Shown here: one piece after another, positions 46,008-55,760 of the stretch
How the letters are laid out: each line of letters starts with the position of its first letter
Position numbering within the stretch: position 1 is the stretch's first letter
Assembly: GCA_005239175.1 (NCBI GenBank)
Contig: SOPS01000001.1
Location: 434,001-498,000 of the forward strand
From: a halophilic archaeon SHRA6
GTDB lineage: Archaea > Halobacteriota > Halobacteria > Halobacteriales > Haloferacaceae
Reading direction: 5' to 3'
DNA length: 64,000 nucleotides
The notes under the pieces: model-generated
Database searches by the model: none
Told to the model about the DNA's origin: nothing
What the model saw: only the letters and a program-made list of their open reading frames with translations
Translations under genes and position numbers: made by a program

Positions 46008-47213
46008 TTAGCGCTCCTCCATGTTTGCTGCTCCTGCTGCAAGTAAGAGGAAATAAATGAACGATATTTGAGGTATCCTTGGAAAGTTCCCACCAATACT
46101 TTGAATGAGCAATGTTGCAAACCAAACAAAACCAATAGTGCCAATTAGACTGTACTTATCGATTTCACTCCATTTTTTAAGAACAATTATGTAAAGTATT
46201 ATGAATAATAAAAAACCAATCACACCCATCTCGGCAAGTAGTGTGGTATAATGGATATCAAGATATCCAATTCTGGATGGTGATGAATACCAGCCGTGAC
46301 CAAATACCGGATATTGATTAAATAACTCTATCGCCTTATCAATCAGTCGTATTCGGGTTCGGATTGGATCCGCGAATCCTGAGTCTGTTAGAGATAATTT
46401 ACCGCTCTCAAAGGTTATCCAGCCTGTTAAGCGATCAAAGTAGAATTTTGGCACAGAAAATAAAATTAAAACAGTAGAGAATAATGTGCCGGCGAAAATG
46501 TATGTGATGAGCATACGACGCGCGTTGTTTTTTCCATAGACTATTGTTAATATCGATATTGATGTTACTAAACCAAGTATTCCTGTTCGTGATCCAGTTA
46601 GTATTAGTGCTGTGCCAGCCAGTGCTATGGCTGTTAAGCACGTAATAGAACTATAATTGGTTTCTTCAATGAGTGTCACTACACCCATTATTATGACCAA
46701 ATTTAGGAATGTAGAGAGAACATTCGGATTTCCAAAGAAAAATGAGAGACGAAAAGGTTCGAATATATAATAGTACGGCAGCGACAAAGCGGATAAAAAA
46801 ATGCCTGACAAAAATATAGACCTAAATACCAATTTCCCAGATTTAGGAGTTAAGTAATTTTGTGCCATGAGAAAGAGACCGATTCCTTCAAACCATTTTA
46901 ATATCCATAGACTACTCGCTAGAATAGATATATTCGTACGTATAGATACTATGACTGAGGTAAGGATGATCCATCCGCTAATTATAAGAAGGACAGCGGT
47001 TATTTTAGGCATTGTTATTTTAAATTTTCTTATTTTCTCCGAATTAAAAGTAAATGCATAATAGAGGAATAGAAAGAAAAGCACAACATCCACAGAGTTT
47101 ATTGATGCATAATTCGACCCAAGTCCGCCGATAGGTAATTGAAGAGGGAAAATTATAGAAATGCTCAGGAGAAAAAATAGCACCGCAGAAATGTCTTTTT
47201 CACCCATTTTCAT
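46008..47213 (-). CDS. O-antigen ligase/polymerase-like membrane protein (Wzy-type)
   Basis: A 401-residue AT-rich protein with about 10-12 membrane helices. A large external loop near residues 265-320 contains VFGHGWYSSPSRIGYLDIHY, followed by TLLAEMGVIGFLLF, the usual end of the Wzy_C/O-antigen-ligase domain; LTGSRTGILGL is another family hallmark. Such proteins polymerise or attach lipid-linked glycan units on the outer face of the membrane. Its ATG shares one base with the upstream glycosyltransferase stop (TAATG), so the two are coupled. Confidence 0.82.
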   Translation of the reverse strand: MKMGEKDISAVLFFLLSISIIFPLQLPIGGLGSNYASINSVDVVLFFLFLYYAFTFNSEKIRKFKITMPKITAVLLIISGWIILTSVIVSIRTNISILASSLWILKWFEGIGLFLMAQNYLTPKSGKLVFRSIFLSGIFLSALSLPYYYIFEPFRLSFFFGNPNVLSTFLNLVIIMGVVTLIEETNYSSITCLTAIALAGTALILTGSRTGILGLVTSISILTIVYGKNNARRMLITYIFAGTLFSTVLILFSVPKFYFDRLTGWITFESGKLSLTDSGFADPIRTRIRLIDKAIELFNQYPVFGHGWYSSPSRIGYLDIHYTTLLAEMGVIGFLLFIILYIIVLKKWSEIDKYSLIGTIGFVWFATLLIQSIGGNFPRIPQISFIYFLLLAAGAANMEER

Positions 47214-48385
47214 TAATTTATCAACCCCAGTATTTTATTTCCAACAGTTGTGTATGAACATTCTTCTTTCACCCACTTCTGGGACTGGCATCGTTTTTGT
47301 TGGAAGTCTTCTTCACCTATAATCACCGATGTGAGTACTTTAGAAAGTTCTTCACCCGACTTTTCAGAAATTACTAATTTATCTGAAAACCGATTCCTTA
47401 GATCGCTCATGTCTGTTGAGACGACTATTGATCCAGCAGACATAAAATCAAGTAGTTTTGAGGGGAATGTATACTTACTTATATTATGACTTGGATCTTG
47501 GAAATTCACCAAGATGTCGGCGCTAACTACACGTCTCCGGTATTCATCCCATGGAAGTGTACCGAAGTAGACAAAGCGATTATCAGCAAGTTTTTCAACC
47601 CGGGTTTTTATACGGTTCAGTTCTGAGTCCGCACCATATCCGGATATCCAGAAGATGGTATTTTTTTGTTTGATATCTACATTTGATGCAACATCAAGGA
47701 ACATATCAATTCCACGTACCCTATCGAATTTGCCGGCAAACATCACTATGGTGGCTTCTTGATTATAAGTCGGCTCCGGAAGTTCGTCTGGCATCCCTAT
47801 CGACGGGAAGCCCCGGACGATAGTGGTATTATTCGTAGGTATCAAGTTAGATAACGGTTGATTAACACATACTGCACCATCGACAAACGGTCCAATAAGG
47901 CGCCGCAAAATGATAGCAGAAGATTTAATTATAAAATTGTCTGAGTAAAATAAACCATCTTCGTACTCAAGAATCAATGATCCTTGACATAGAATGGAGC
48001 CAAGAAACGCAGGAAGAGCAGTTTCTAGTTGGAAGTCATAAAATATTATTGCATCATAATCATTTTTATACGTTAGTTTTATCGTAGTAATTATTGATGA
48101 AATAAATAGAAACAGGTAATTTAACGCATATATGTCAACAGTAGCGGGAATACGAAGAATTGATTCTAAATCTTCATCAAAAATATCTTTCTTCGCATGA
48201 TAGTTAAAATTATTATTGTTTACAAGAATAGGTGAAACAATAGTTGTGTTTGCACCAGCAGAGTGCAGTGACTTTATTATTCCACGCTTCTTATTTACTC
48301 CCGCCATAGAATAGTACTCTAGCTCATATTCATGTTCTATGAGAGTATTTACTATTGACCCAATGTAGAGAATATTTTGACTCAT
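47213..48385 (-). CDS. GT-B glycosyltransferase (family 4-like)
   Basis: A 390-residue enzyme with C-terminal GT4-type features: TIVMFAGKFDRVRGIDMFL, IFWISGYGADSELN, FVYFGTLPWDEY and the donor-site region FPSKLLDFMSAGSIVVSTD. The N-terminal acceptor half is AT-rich and less typical. It is translationally coupled to the polymerase-like gene by a 1-base overlap, so both probably act on the same repeat unit. The AT-rich upstream stretch may hold the promoter, but no clear TATA box stands out. Confidence 0.82.
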   Translation of the reverse strand: MSQNILYIGSIVNTLIEHEYELEYYSMAGVNKKRGIIKSLHSAGANTTIVSPILVNNNNFNYHAKKDIFDEDLESILRIPATVDIYALNYLFLFISSIITTIKLTYKNDYDAIIFYDFQLETALPAFLGSILCQGSLILEYEDGLFYSDNFIIKSSAIILRRLIGPFVDGAVCVNQPLSNLIPTNNTTIVRGFPSIGMPDELPEPTYNQEATIVMFAGKFDRVRGIDMFLDVASNVDIKQKNTIFWISGYGADSELNRIKTRVEKLADNRFVYFGTLPWDEYRRRVVSADILVNFQDPSHNISKYTFPSKLLDFMSAGSIVVSTDMSDLRNRFSDKLVISEKSGEELSKVLTSVIIGEEDFQQKRCQSQKWVKEECSYTTVGNKILGLIN

Positions 48386-48848
48386 TTTTTACAACTTCTG
48401 CAGCCGTATAGGCTGCGTAAACCACTTAGATAGCTTCGACCCCATATAATCATATAGTTAGTTTTGCACCCGTATAGACGCTTTCGATGCATGCATATAG
48501 AATTCCCCACTCTCAGTTGGAACTGGTATACAAACCGTATCATAGAGTACCAGAGGCTGCAATTTGTCTGCGAATCGGCAGTAGTGTTCTGCACAGACGT
48601 CTATATCGCCTTGTTTCAGGATTATTGTGACGTGCACGTTTAAGCATGAATCCATCAACATATTGTTAAGTTGTATCGTTTTAATATCTGAACCCAGTAA
48701 CTCATATCGTAGCAGTGTTTTATCGCCGTTAAGTATCCGTGGTAGGTTACATCAGCGTCCGAGTGTGACAAAAGATAGTACAACTACGCCGGGTAGTACT
48801 GTATCACTCACTACATCTTCGTCAGGATCCTGTCGAGCCACCATTCAT
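48386..48848. other. intergenic region before IS, weak ORF relics
   Basis: It contains overlapping short minus frames (48382-48661) such as KLQPLVLYDTVCIPVPTESG followed by EFYMHASKASIRV, which read like a gene tail, but no start-to-stop gene is convincing. The right edge is the insertion site of the element at 48859. Confidence 0.4.
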
Positions 48849-48858
48849 AGCACCTAAT

Positions 48859-49927
48859 GGCGGTGGTGCAGAACTGTTCTCATAGCGTGATGGTTGGGCT
48901 AGCGACATCGTTTCCTCGATGGTGATTAGCGAGTGCGACGGCCAATCGCAGGCAAAGAGCGATGAAGACGTGTGCTTTGACGCGTCCTCGGCCTCGGAAC
49001 CGGCGGGGTCCCGAGGCCGAGATCCTTGCAGACGCCAATCGCTGTTTCAACCCGTGAGCGTTCTGCATACGTTTCGTCGAACTGGTGTTGCCAGAGACGA
49101 ACCGTGTCGCTGTGCTCTTTGATGCGCTCTTCAACGCGGTATTCTATGTCTGGCGGATCGTCTGTATTCCGTGGATTGTACGGCGATATCGGCACGACTG
49201 ACTGCTCCAGCAGCCAGTCGTGCCACCCCAGCATATCGAACTCTGAATCACCGAGGAACCAGCGTGGAGTGTCAACAGCGAGCGCGTCAAGCGTGACGCG
49301 CATCGCCGTCTCCTCATCGACCTTCTTCGCTGGAGTGAACGCTGCTGCGACCGGAATGTTGTGTGCCGCAGTGACGATACAGCAACCGTAGCCGTAGTAG
49401 TAGTCGTCCTCTGCGTGATCGTAGTTCCAGTCGGCGTCCTCGTCACGCTGATCAACCGGGATATCTGTCCCATCGATCCGGAAGAGCTTGCCGAGCGGCA
49501 CCTGCTCGGCAAGCTCGTGGACTAACTCGATGAAGACGTCTTCGGCGACGGGTTCGAAATCAGTGATGAACCGCGAAAGTGTCCGCCGGGACGGCGGACT
49601 CTCGAAGCCACACTGTCGCCAGACATCCTCGTTGTGGAGCTCCCGCGCTATCGGACGAGGGCCGTAGATGTCGCGGTAGAAGCAGTGAAGGACGCCTTTC
49701 AGGAGTTCTGGTGGTTCGTGAACCCGTGTTCGCCCCCTCGGATCGGGGGCGAACACGGGATAGTCAGTGAGGAACGACAAATCGAGGTGTTCGAACAGTG
49801 CCGTTGTCTCTGTCTCCAGTGCTTTGAAAACCTGTTCGACCGTATCGTTACTTGGTAGGACGGACTTGCTGCTGGACACATCAATTTCGTCCTACCGCTC
49901 CCTTGTGAAGGCTTCTGCACCACCGCC
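48859..49927 (-). mobile_element. IS element with 15-bp inverted repeats and 10-bp target duplication
   Basis: The terminal repeat GGCGGTGGTGCAGAA (48859-48873) is matched by its exact complement at 49913-49927. AGCACCTAAT is duplicated at 48849-48858 and 49928-49937. The element is 1069 bp and encodes one transposase on the minus strand. It landed 6 bases before the TATA box of the beta-helix gene. Confidence 0.9.
48880..49879 (-). pseudogene. DDE transposase with 3' frameshift
   Basis: A roughly 330-residue IS4/IS5-superfamily transposase: GKLFRIDGTDIPVDQRDED (first Asp), FLGDSEFDMLGWHDWL (second Asp), and ERSRVETAIGVCKDLG (Glu). The frame shifts near 49015, after GLGTP; in the correct frame it continues RFRGRGRVKAHVFIALCL and ends at 48880. 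The initiation codon appears to be GTG 49879. The exact IS family is uncertain. With perfect termini but a broken gene it may still move in trans. Confidence 0.75.
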
Positions 49928-49933
49928 AGCACC

Positions 49934-49942
49934 TAATATAAG
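49934..49942 (+). promoter_or_regulatory. TATA box of the beta-helix gene copy 2
   Basis: TAATATAAG lies about 24 bases before ATG 49958, a leaderless arrangement. The element at 48859-49927 ends just upstream, so upstream activator elements were separated from this promoter. Confidence 0.5.
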
Positions 49943-51132
49943 CTTTTGAGCAGTAGATATGAAAAAAGAGATAAGAGTTGTTTTTTGATTCGTACTCGTG
50001 GTATGGATTCCTCAATACCTTTCGCGAAGCAGAATCGGTCAGTACAGAGACTCTAAATAACGCTACCGAACTCGCTGGTGGGGGCGGACACGACACGTTT
50101 GCCGAGGCCGTTGCGGCCCTCCCCGCGAGCGGTGGCCGGGTGATCCTCGCCGAGACAACCACCGAGACCGCAGACTTAACAATTAACAAGCGACTCCACG
50201 TCGTCGGACAGGGTGCCCCCGCAGTGAATCGGGACGCCCCGGCCTATATCGATATGGGCGGTAACACGCTTCAAATCGCGGAAGACGGACAAACGTGGGA
50301 ACAAACACAAGTCCAAAACGGCCACGTCATTATCGGAGAAGACGGGCAGGTGGGCGGTCAAAATGATATTACGCTCGCCTCATACGGGTCCCGGAGTCAT
50401 GGCGTCGAACTCCGCGGCAGTCAGATCGAATCAACACTCGACCTCCGCGGATACAACGCAACGGGCGACGGGATTATCTTTAATCCAGATACAGATACAT
50501 CCGCGGACTATCTCACGGACTCGGAGGCACGACTCACCGGACATTCTAACGGCGGGCATGGAATCAACTTTACCGGGCGTGGGAGCGGGACGGCAATGAT
50601 AAACGGGGTTGTGATTGATGGGTTCCTCGCCGAGAACAACACCGACACCGGATGGGTCGCCGATTCATCCGTTGAGTTCGAATCGGTTGACATCCGTGGG
50701 TATGGCGTCGAAGACGGCGACGGCTACGATGTGAGCCCGGCCAATAGCAATAATGTAACCGTGTTTGTTGACCGACTTCGTGGGGGTGGTAGCATGAATA
50801 TCAACGGCATTGTGCGAACGAACTTCCCCGACGCGGCCGAGATTACCGGCGATGATAGCCTCGAAGTGTTAACGTCGGGGAATCGGACGCTTAAGCGGTC
50901 GGAAACGGACGAACTACTCCACCGCTGGAACATCACCGATGGGAGTGAGACGGTAAACGACATCCGGGAGAGGGCTCCGTCTATGAAGTTGGGTCGACCG
51001 CAAAATCTATCGGGAATATCTCCGTGACTGCCGATTTGGTTGTCATGGGACAACTCGAGGGCGGCATTACGCGGTTCGTTGATCACGTTCAGGCCATCGC
51101 GTTTGGGACCGCAAACCAAGATATTAAGATTG

Positions 51133-52057
51133 GGCTCTGTAGTTTCGGTACACAGCGGTTGATTTCACGGATATCTCACGCTCCGGCGAGGGTTGTAGAC
51201 GGTCGCTTTCAGCAGCATTTCACGGAATTCAAGCCACCAACTCCGCGCACGCACGGCAGCGCCGAGCGTGCGCTTGATTGACGAGAAGACGGTTTCTGAC
51301 ATGGACCGCTGGTGATACCGATCACCATCCATGCGGGCGTTATGAGCGTGATCGAGCGGATTCATGATTCTGTGCTTGATCAGCGGTCTGATACCGTTTT
51401 CCCGGAGTTCGTCGCGGAAGGCTTTCGCGTCATAGCCTCGGTCAGCGGCAAGGCTTCGCAGGTCGCCGGCGTTGCGCCGGGCGACCTGCGGGCCGATCTT
51501 TGCGTCGTGTTTCTTCGAGGTCGTCGAGTGGATGTCGGTGATGTACAGCGTTTCGACATCAACCAAGGCAGTGACTTTCAGCGCTCGAACGCGGTAGTTA
51601 GTGCGGTTGGCGTAGTGGCGGCTCGGCTGATCGCGGTCAAAGCCAGTCGAATCGATAGCTGCGTGGCCAGTGCGTTTCTCGGCTGACGCGCCGAGAAACG
51701 CACGCCACGTCTTGGTGGGAATCCGCTCAAACCACGTGCGAAACACGGTGTAGTGAGGCAGCCGCGTGAGGCCAATCTCTTCGAGGACGCCGGGCATTTC
51801 TGAGAGCAAATCCACCGCGACGCGGTAGGATTTGCCCAGCTCGATGCGGAGCGCATGCAGCGTGAGCATCGCCCACTCGGCGAACCCGCCCCCCCTTCGG
51901 GGTCGGCGGGTTCGTCCGGGTTAGCGACAATTGATTTAGTCTTAGCCACCGTAACACGCGTGAGGAGACGGAATTCCGATACCACAACATTCCGTCTCTT
52001 CGCTTTCTACGGCAATAACGCAGTCGCGGCGTCTCCATCTAGCGAAACTACAGAGCC
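51133..52057 (-). mobile_element. IS5-family element in the beta-helix gene
   Basis: Inverted ends GGCTCTGTAGTTTCG (51133-51147) and CGAAACTACAGAGCC (52043-52057) are flanked by the 8-bp duplication TAAGATTG (51125-51132, 52058-52065). Length 925 bp. The duplication and restored host reading frame fix the borders exactly. Confidence 0.92.
51165..51985 (-). pseudogene. IS5-family transposase with C7 frameshift
   Basis: The main frame (51165-51869) holds GHAAIDSTGFDRDQPSRHY (first Asp), SLAADRGYDAKAFRDELR (second Asp) and SMSETVFSSIKRTLG (Glu). The N-terminus (VAKTKSIVANPDEPADPEGG) is in another frame, joined at the seven-C tract 51889-51895. One base fewer would give GGGFAEWAMLTLHALRIELG. Relatives, all broken, are at 42.3 and 53.9-56.1 kb. 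Confidence 0.82.
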
Positions 52058-52330
52058 TAAGATTGAACGAGACGCGCCAGCAGACCGAGATTACACAGTA
52101 AACAGCGGGAGTTTGGAGATGTCGATGGCATCGGATACATACGACGTGATTGTGATGAAACGCCGGATGCCGTCATTTTGATAGCCAAACAACGCTACCG
52201 AAACAGTGATGGCGTGGAAAATGCGGTTTTGCGGTATGGAAGGGGAGAAGAGCATCTATTTCCCTGCTTATCCACATGGCCTGTAACTAAAGTATAAAAA
52301 TATATAATACTTTGAAAATTAGCTCTGTGT

Positions 52331-52582
52331 ATGCGTCCCAAACCACTGTCAGAAATGACAAAAAATGATGTTAACAACATAGTTATATACACTTCTGACA
52401 GTTTTCGACATGACTATATTCCACCTTCTTTGACCGAGAAGGGATTTTTAGGTAAAGCGATCGCCCCCAGCACCTTCACAGCCTCAAGCATCCCGTCGAT
52501 ATTTTCTGGGCTGTATCCCGAATCGCATCGTGTCTGGGGGTTTGATTCTGGATTGAAAGGTAATTCAGTTTTTACCCATACG
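52331..52582 (+). pseudogene. sulfatase gene copy 2, truncated after 84 codons
   Basis: The N-terminus KPLSEMTKNDVNNIVIYTSD and GKAIAPSTFTASSIPSIFSG matches the sulfatase at 19457-20635 almost residue for residue, up to GNSVFTHT. There it is cut at about 52580 by the end of another mobile element. It keeps the first metal site and nucleophile region but lacks the second metal site, so it is inactive. Confidence 0.88.
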
Positions 52583-52608
52583 CTCTTGTGAAGTACATTG
52601 TTGGTGAG

Positions 52609-52740
52609 TCAGAGAACTTCTCGAATAATCTGTTTCAGTGCTTCTCGCCCCGGTTTGCGGAGGATTCGTCGCCGAAGTTGGAGCGGTCTGAGATACGCGG
52701 TCAGTTTGTCCTTTGAGACCCCTCGATGCGGCGAGAGCCA
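52609..52740 (-). pseudogene. transposase C-terminal relic (IS1595/ISXO2-like)
   Basis: A minus frame with WLSPHRGVSKDKLTAYLRPL and RKPGREALKQIIREVL resembles the C-termini of haloarchaeal IS1595-type transposases. Only about 43 codons remain between the sulfatase break and the IS630 gene. The family call rests on recollection of these endings, so moderate certainty. Confidence 0.45.
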
Positions 52741-52756
52741 CCGTCGCGCATAGTAC

Positions 52757-53860
52757 CTAGCGTAACTTCTGAAGATATCCACCAAGATACTCGTCAATCC
52801 ACGAGGCTGCGAAACTCAGCCGAGCCGTGAGTTGCTCAAAGAGCCGAGAGAGGAGAGCGCGGTATTCTGCCGCGCTCTCCACGATCAACGGTGATGCTTC
52901 CCATTTGAGACTCTTCCAGATCTGCTCGATTGGATTGAGATCCGGTGAACCAACGGGGAGAAACACGAGGTCGATACCGAGTTGATGAGCTCGCTTACGT
53001 GTGTACTCGCACGCGTGTGAAGAGAAGTTATCCAAGACGAGCAGAATCCGCTGGCCCGGATTCTGCTCGCAGATCACTTCGAAACACTCGCAGATTCGCT
53101 CTTTCTCCTGATTACTCGGAAACTGAACCACACTCTCACCGGAGAGGGCGTAGAACCCGACCGCTGGTTCGTCTAACTTCACCATCGGTCGGGTGATGTG
53201 TGGGTCATCCACGGTGTAGAGCCGCTGTGAGTTGTCCCACGGTTGGGGATGCGACGTGTCGAGAAATCCAAGGACAGTTCCGCCATCCGTCCGGATTTCC
53301 TCCTCAACGACCCACCCTTCCTCGTCGTCTCCCTCGCGTTGATTGTGCGGCTCATCAGACTCCTCGTCGAACGCGTCGGCGACGCGTTCGTCGAGAATCT
53401 CTTCGGCGTTCTCCGGACGTGATGGACGCTTTGTCCGCGGAATTGCATAAGAAAGACCGAGCTCTTCGAGAAACGTACTGAGGTAGACTGGATGAAATTC
53501 TACGTCGAATTCTTCGTTGATGAGATGCTGAATTTCCTGTTTCTTCCACGGTTGCCCGTCACGAAGCAGTTCCAAGAGGCGTTCTCGTTGGTCCTCGCCG
53601 AGCTTCGGGGGTCTGCCGCCCCCGAAGTTCGGCATCAGAAGACCGAGACCGCCCTTGTTCCATCGACGAGCCCAGCGTGTTCCTGTCGCGGAGGACCTGC
53701 CGACGTCGTCGGCAGCGTCCTCCAGCGTTGCTCCTTTGTAGATCCGTTTGATGAAGATCAGCCGCTCAGTGAGTTTCTCATCAGTAGACTCCGCAAGGAG
53801 TCGGTCGAGATCGTCCTCACTGAGGTGACGGACGATTTCTTTGCGGCGGTCTCCGGACAT
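52757..53860 (-). CDS. IS630-family transposase, intact
   Basis: A 367-residue transposase with an N-terminal HTH (GATLEDAADDVGRSSATGTR), the linker FGGGRPPKLGEDQRERLLEL, and the DDE core: LGFLDTSHPQPWDN (first Asp), RILLVLDNFSSHACEYTRKR (second), LPVGSPDLNPIEQIWKSLKW (Glu). No interruption is seen. It is the functional counterpart of the pseudogene at 36247-37338 and sits inside an IS5-type relic. Confidence 0.9.
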   Translation of the reverse strand: MSGDRRKEIVRHLSEDDLDRLLAESTDEKLTERLIFIKRIYKGATLEDAADDVGRSSATGTRWARRWNKGGLGLLMPNFGGGRPPKLGEDQRERLLELLRDGQPWKKQEIQHLINEEFDVEFHPVYLSTFLEELGLSYAIPRTKRPSRPENAEEILDERVADAFDEESDEPHNQREGDDEEGWVVEEEIRTDGGTVLGFLDTSHPQPWDNSQRLYTVDDPHITRPMVKLDEPAVGFYALSGESVVQFPSNQEKERICECFEVICEQNPGQRILLVLDNFSSHACEYTRKRAHQLGIDLVFLPVGSPDLNPIEQIWKSLKWEASPLIVESAAEYRALLSRLFEQLTARLSFAASWIDEYLGGYLQKLR

Positions 53861-53869
53861 ACTCTCATA

Positions 53870-54330
53870 CTAGCTGCCACCTTCATAACTTTCCCTGACC
53901 ACTACGCCGAGCGTGCACTTGATAGTCGAAAAAACGGTTTCACACATCGCTCGTTGGCGGTAGCGAGGCCCATCGATCCGCGCGTTGTGCGCGTGATCGA
54001 TGGGCCGGAACTCTCGATGTTTAATCAGTGGTCTCACGCCCTCTTCACGGAGTTTTTCGCGTAAGTCCATCCAATCGTAGCCTTTGTCTGCGGCGAGGCT
54101 GGCTAGGTCGCCCGCATTGCAGAGGGCGACCTGCCAGCCGAGCTACGTGTCGTGGCGTTTCTCGGTCGTACAATGAACGTCCAAAATCGCTTGACTTTCT
54201 GTGTCTACGAGAGCAGTCGTTTTGAGCGTCTGCACGCGGTAATTCGTCCGACGACAGTAGTGTTTGCTAGCGTTTTCGCGGTCGAAAAATGTCGCATCAA
54301 TGGCGGCGTGACCGCCCGGGTCGTGCACCT
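53870..54330 (-). pseudogene. IS5-family transposase, C-terminal part
   Basis: Frames 54143-54328 (GHAAIDATFFDRENASKHY, TALVDTESQAILDVH) and 53870-54070 (EEGVRPLIKHREFRPIDHAH, MCETVFSTIKCTLG) belong to one transposase with a stop near 54145. The N-terminal part lies at 55806-56120 beyond an IS110 insertion. The end is cut by the IS630 element. Confidence 0.78.
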
Positions 54331-54345
54331 ATGGAAACGCTGCTA

Positions 54346-54525
54346 ACCAAACAAACCACCGCTGGTGACAAAATAATTACGCCGTTCGCCTATCTGCTGT
54401 CCTTACAGCCGGTAGGCGGTCGGAACGTGTCTGCGGTGCGGTCGCTGTCTGACGATAGCAGTTGCTCCCGCTGGCCTCGGCTGTCCACTGAGGGCCGCCC
54501 GCTCGGCGGCCCTCAGATTCCGTGC
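54346..54525 (-). ncRNA. candidate IS110 guide (bridge/seek) RNA region, copy B
   Basis: 180 non-coding bases separate the transposase stop from the element end. A 10-bp stem TGAGGGCCGC/GCGGCCCTCA with a 7-nt loop (54489-54498, 54506-54515) occupies the same place as a stem of different sequence in the fragment at 34594-34622. The word GCGGTCGCTGT is shared. Conservation of structure with changed bases suggests a functional RNA; IS1111-type elements are known to encode guide RNAs at this end. Not tested here. Confidence 0.5.
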
Positions 54526-55523
54526 CTACGCGGTCACGCCTGGTGGATCGTACACTTCTCCCCGATCAAGCATGTGGTAGATCGATACCAGCATTTTCCG
54601 AGCTGTCGCCACGATCGCTTTTTGTGAATTTTTTCGACGTGCTAACCGATCATAAAATCTGGTCAGATATTCATCATTAGAGGCATGTACTGCAGTATGA
54701 GCAGCTTGTACGAGCAGCCACCGAACACGACCAGAACCACGTTTCGAGATACTTCCCTCGATCCGCGAGTCGCTGACTCGCGGATCGTCGGGTTCAACCC
54801 AACGTAACTGACGACCGCTTTATCACCGTCGAATCGGCTGATCTCGCCTAACTCCGCGTAGATCGTTAACGCCGTGAAGTAACTCACGCCGGGGATCGTC
54901 ATGAGCAGCTGGGTCTCCTTTAGAGACCCAGCGCGCTCTTCGATCGTCTCTTCGAGCTTCTGAATCTCCTCGGTGAGTGTCTCGATCACGTCAAGATACG
55001 ACGCAAGCAACGCGTCCCACGGCGTCGGGAGCGAGAGTTCCTGCAGGAACTCTCGTCCCTCAACAGACAGCGGTTTCACGTCTCCAGTGATGCCGTGATC
55101 GGAGAGGAGCCCGTGAATTTTGTTCGCATATTTCGTACGGTTCTCAACCAACGTCTGTCGCCCGCGCACGAGTGCGCGGGCTTCCCTGACTTCATCGGTT
55201 GGAACGTAGCTTTCAGGAACCGAGTTCAACCGCACCATTCGCGCGAGTTCTTTGGCGTCGACGCGATCAGTTTTCTTGTCTGAATCAGCGATCTGGTTCA
55301 GATTTTTCGGATGAGCGACAGTCACATCCAGATGCTTCGACAGCGTATCGTGGATGTGATAGTAATTGCTGGTCGCCTTAATTGCAGCGTCTGCACCAGC
55401 ATACCGCTGGGCAAGGTCATCGAGGTTCGCGTTCTCGACGCGAACCTCTTCGACGATCTCCCCAGTCTCATCCATTACTGCCACCTGTGCGTACCGTTTG
55501 TGGACGTCAATTCCGAGGTACAT
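54526..55523 (-). pseudogene. IS110-family transposase with frameshift
   Basis: ATG 55523 begins MYLGIDVHKRYAQVAVMDE (DEDD domain); KTDRVDAKELARMVRLNSVP and LMTIPGVSYFTALTIYAELG (Transposase_20) follow. After GLNPTIRES the frame shifts near 54750; in the new frame it reads GSISKRGSGRVRWLLVQAAH and RKMLVSIYHMLDRGEVYDPP to TAG 54526-54528. About 333 residues if restored, normal for the family. Confidence 0.82.
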
Positions 55524-55760
55524 AGTTTGTTCACCCGGGACACCAGTGCGTGAAGCAGAGATGCACCTATTCGGGCTTTCCCGGATGCCGCGCCGCCGTG
55601 CGGCATCCGGGCTGTCACGCCCATGACTCGGCTTCTTTCGCACACGGACCAGTCAGCTGCACGTGCTCTGTAGCACAGCACGACCATCGGTCTCTTGCGC
55701 CCCATGCTTTGTTTCACGTTCTCATGGCGTAGCAGCGTTTCCATCGAGTCAGCTGCGTCC

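Larger units (their letters stand above)
49958..52181 (+). pseudogene. right-handed beta-helix (pectin-lyase-like) protein, copy 2, disrupted
   Basis: Exons of a once continuous gene: ATG 49958, a T6 tract shift near 49980, then a long frame to about 50970 with pectate-lyase-like GGGHDTFAEAVAALPASGG-type start and repeated rung-like Gly/Asn-rich units. A second shift near 50972 precedes VTADLVVMGQ, then the insertion 51133-52057, then the tail ERDAPADRDYTVNSGSLEM to TGA 52181. Removing the IS with one 8-bp duplicate restores NQDIKIERDAP. Such proteins bind or cleave polysaccharides outside the cell. The last part matches copy 1 at 20.7 and 23.7 kb. Confidence 0.82.
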
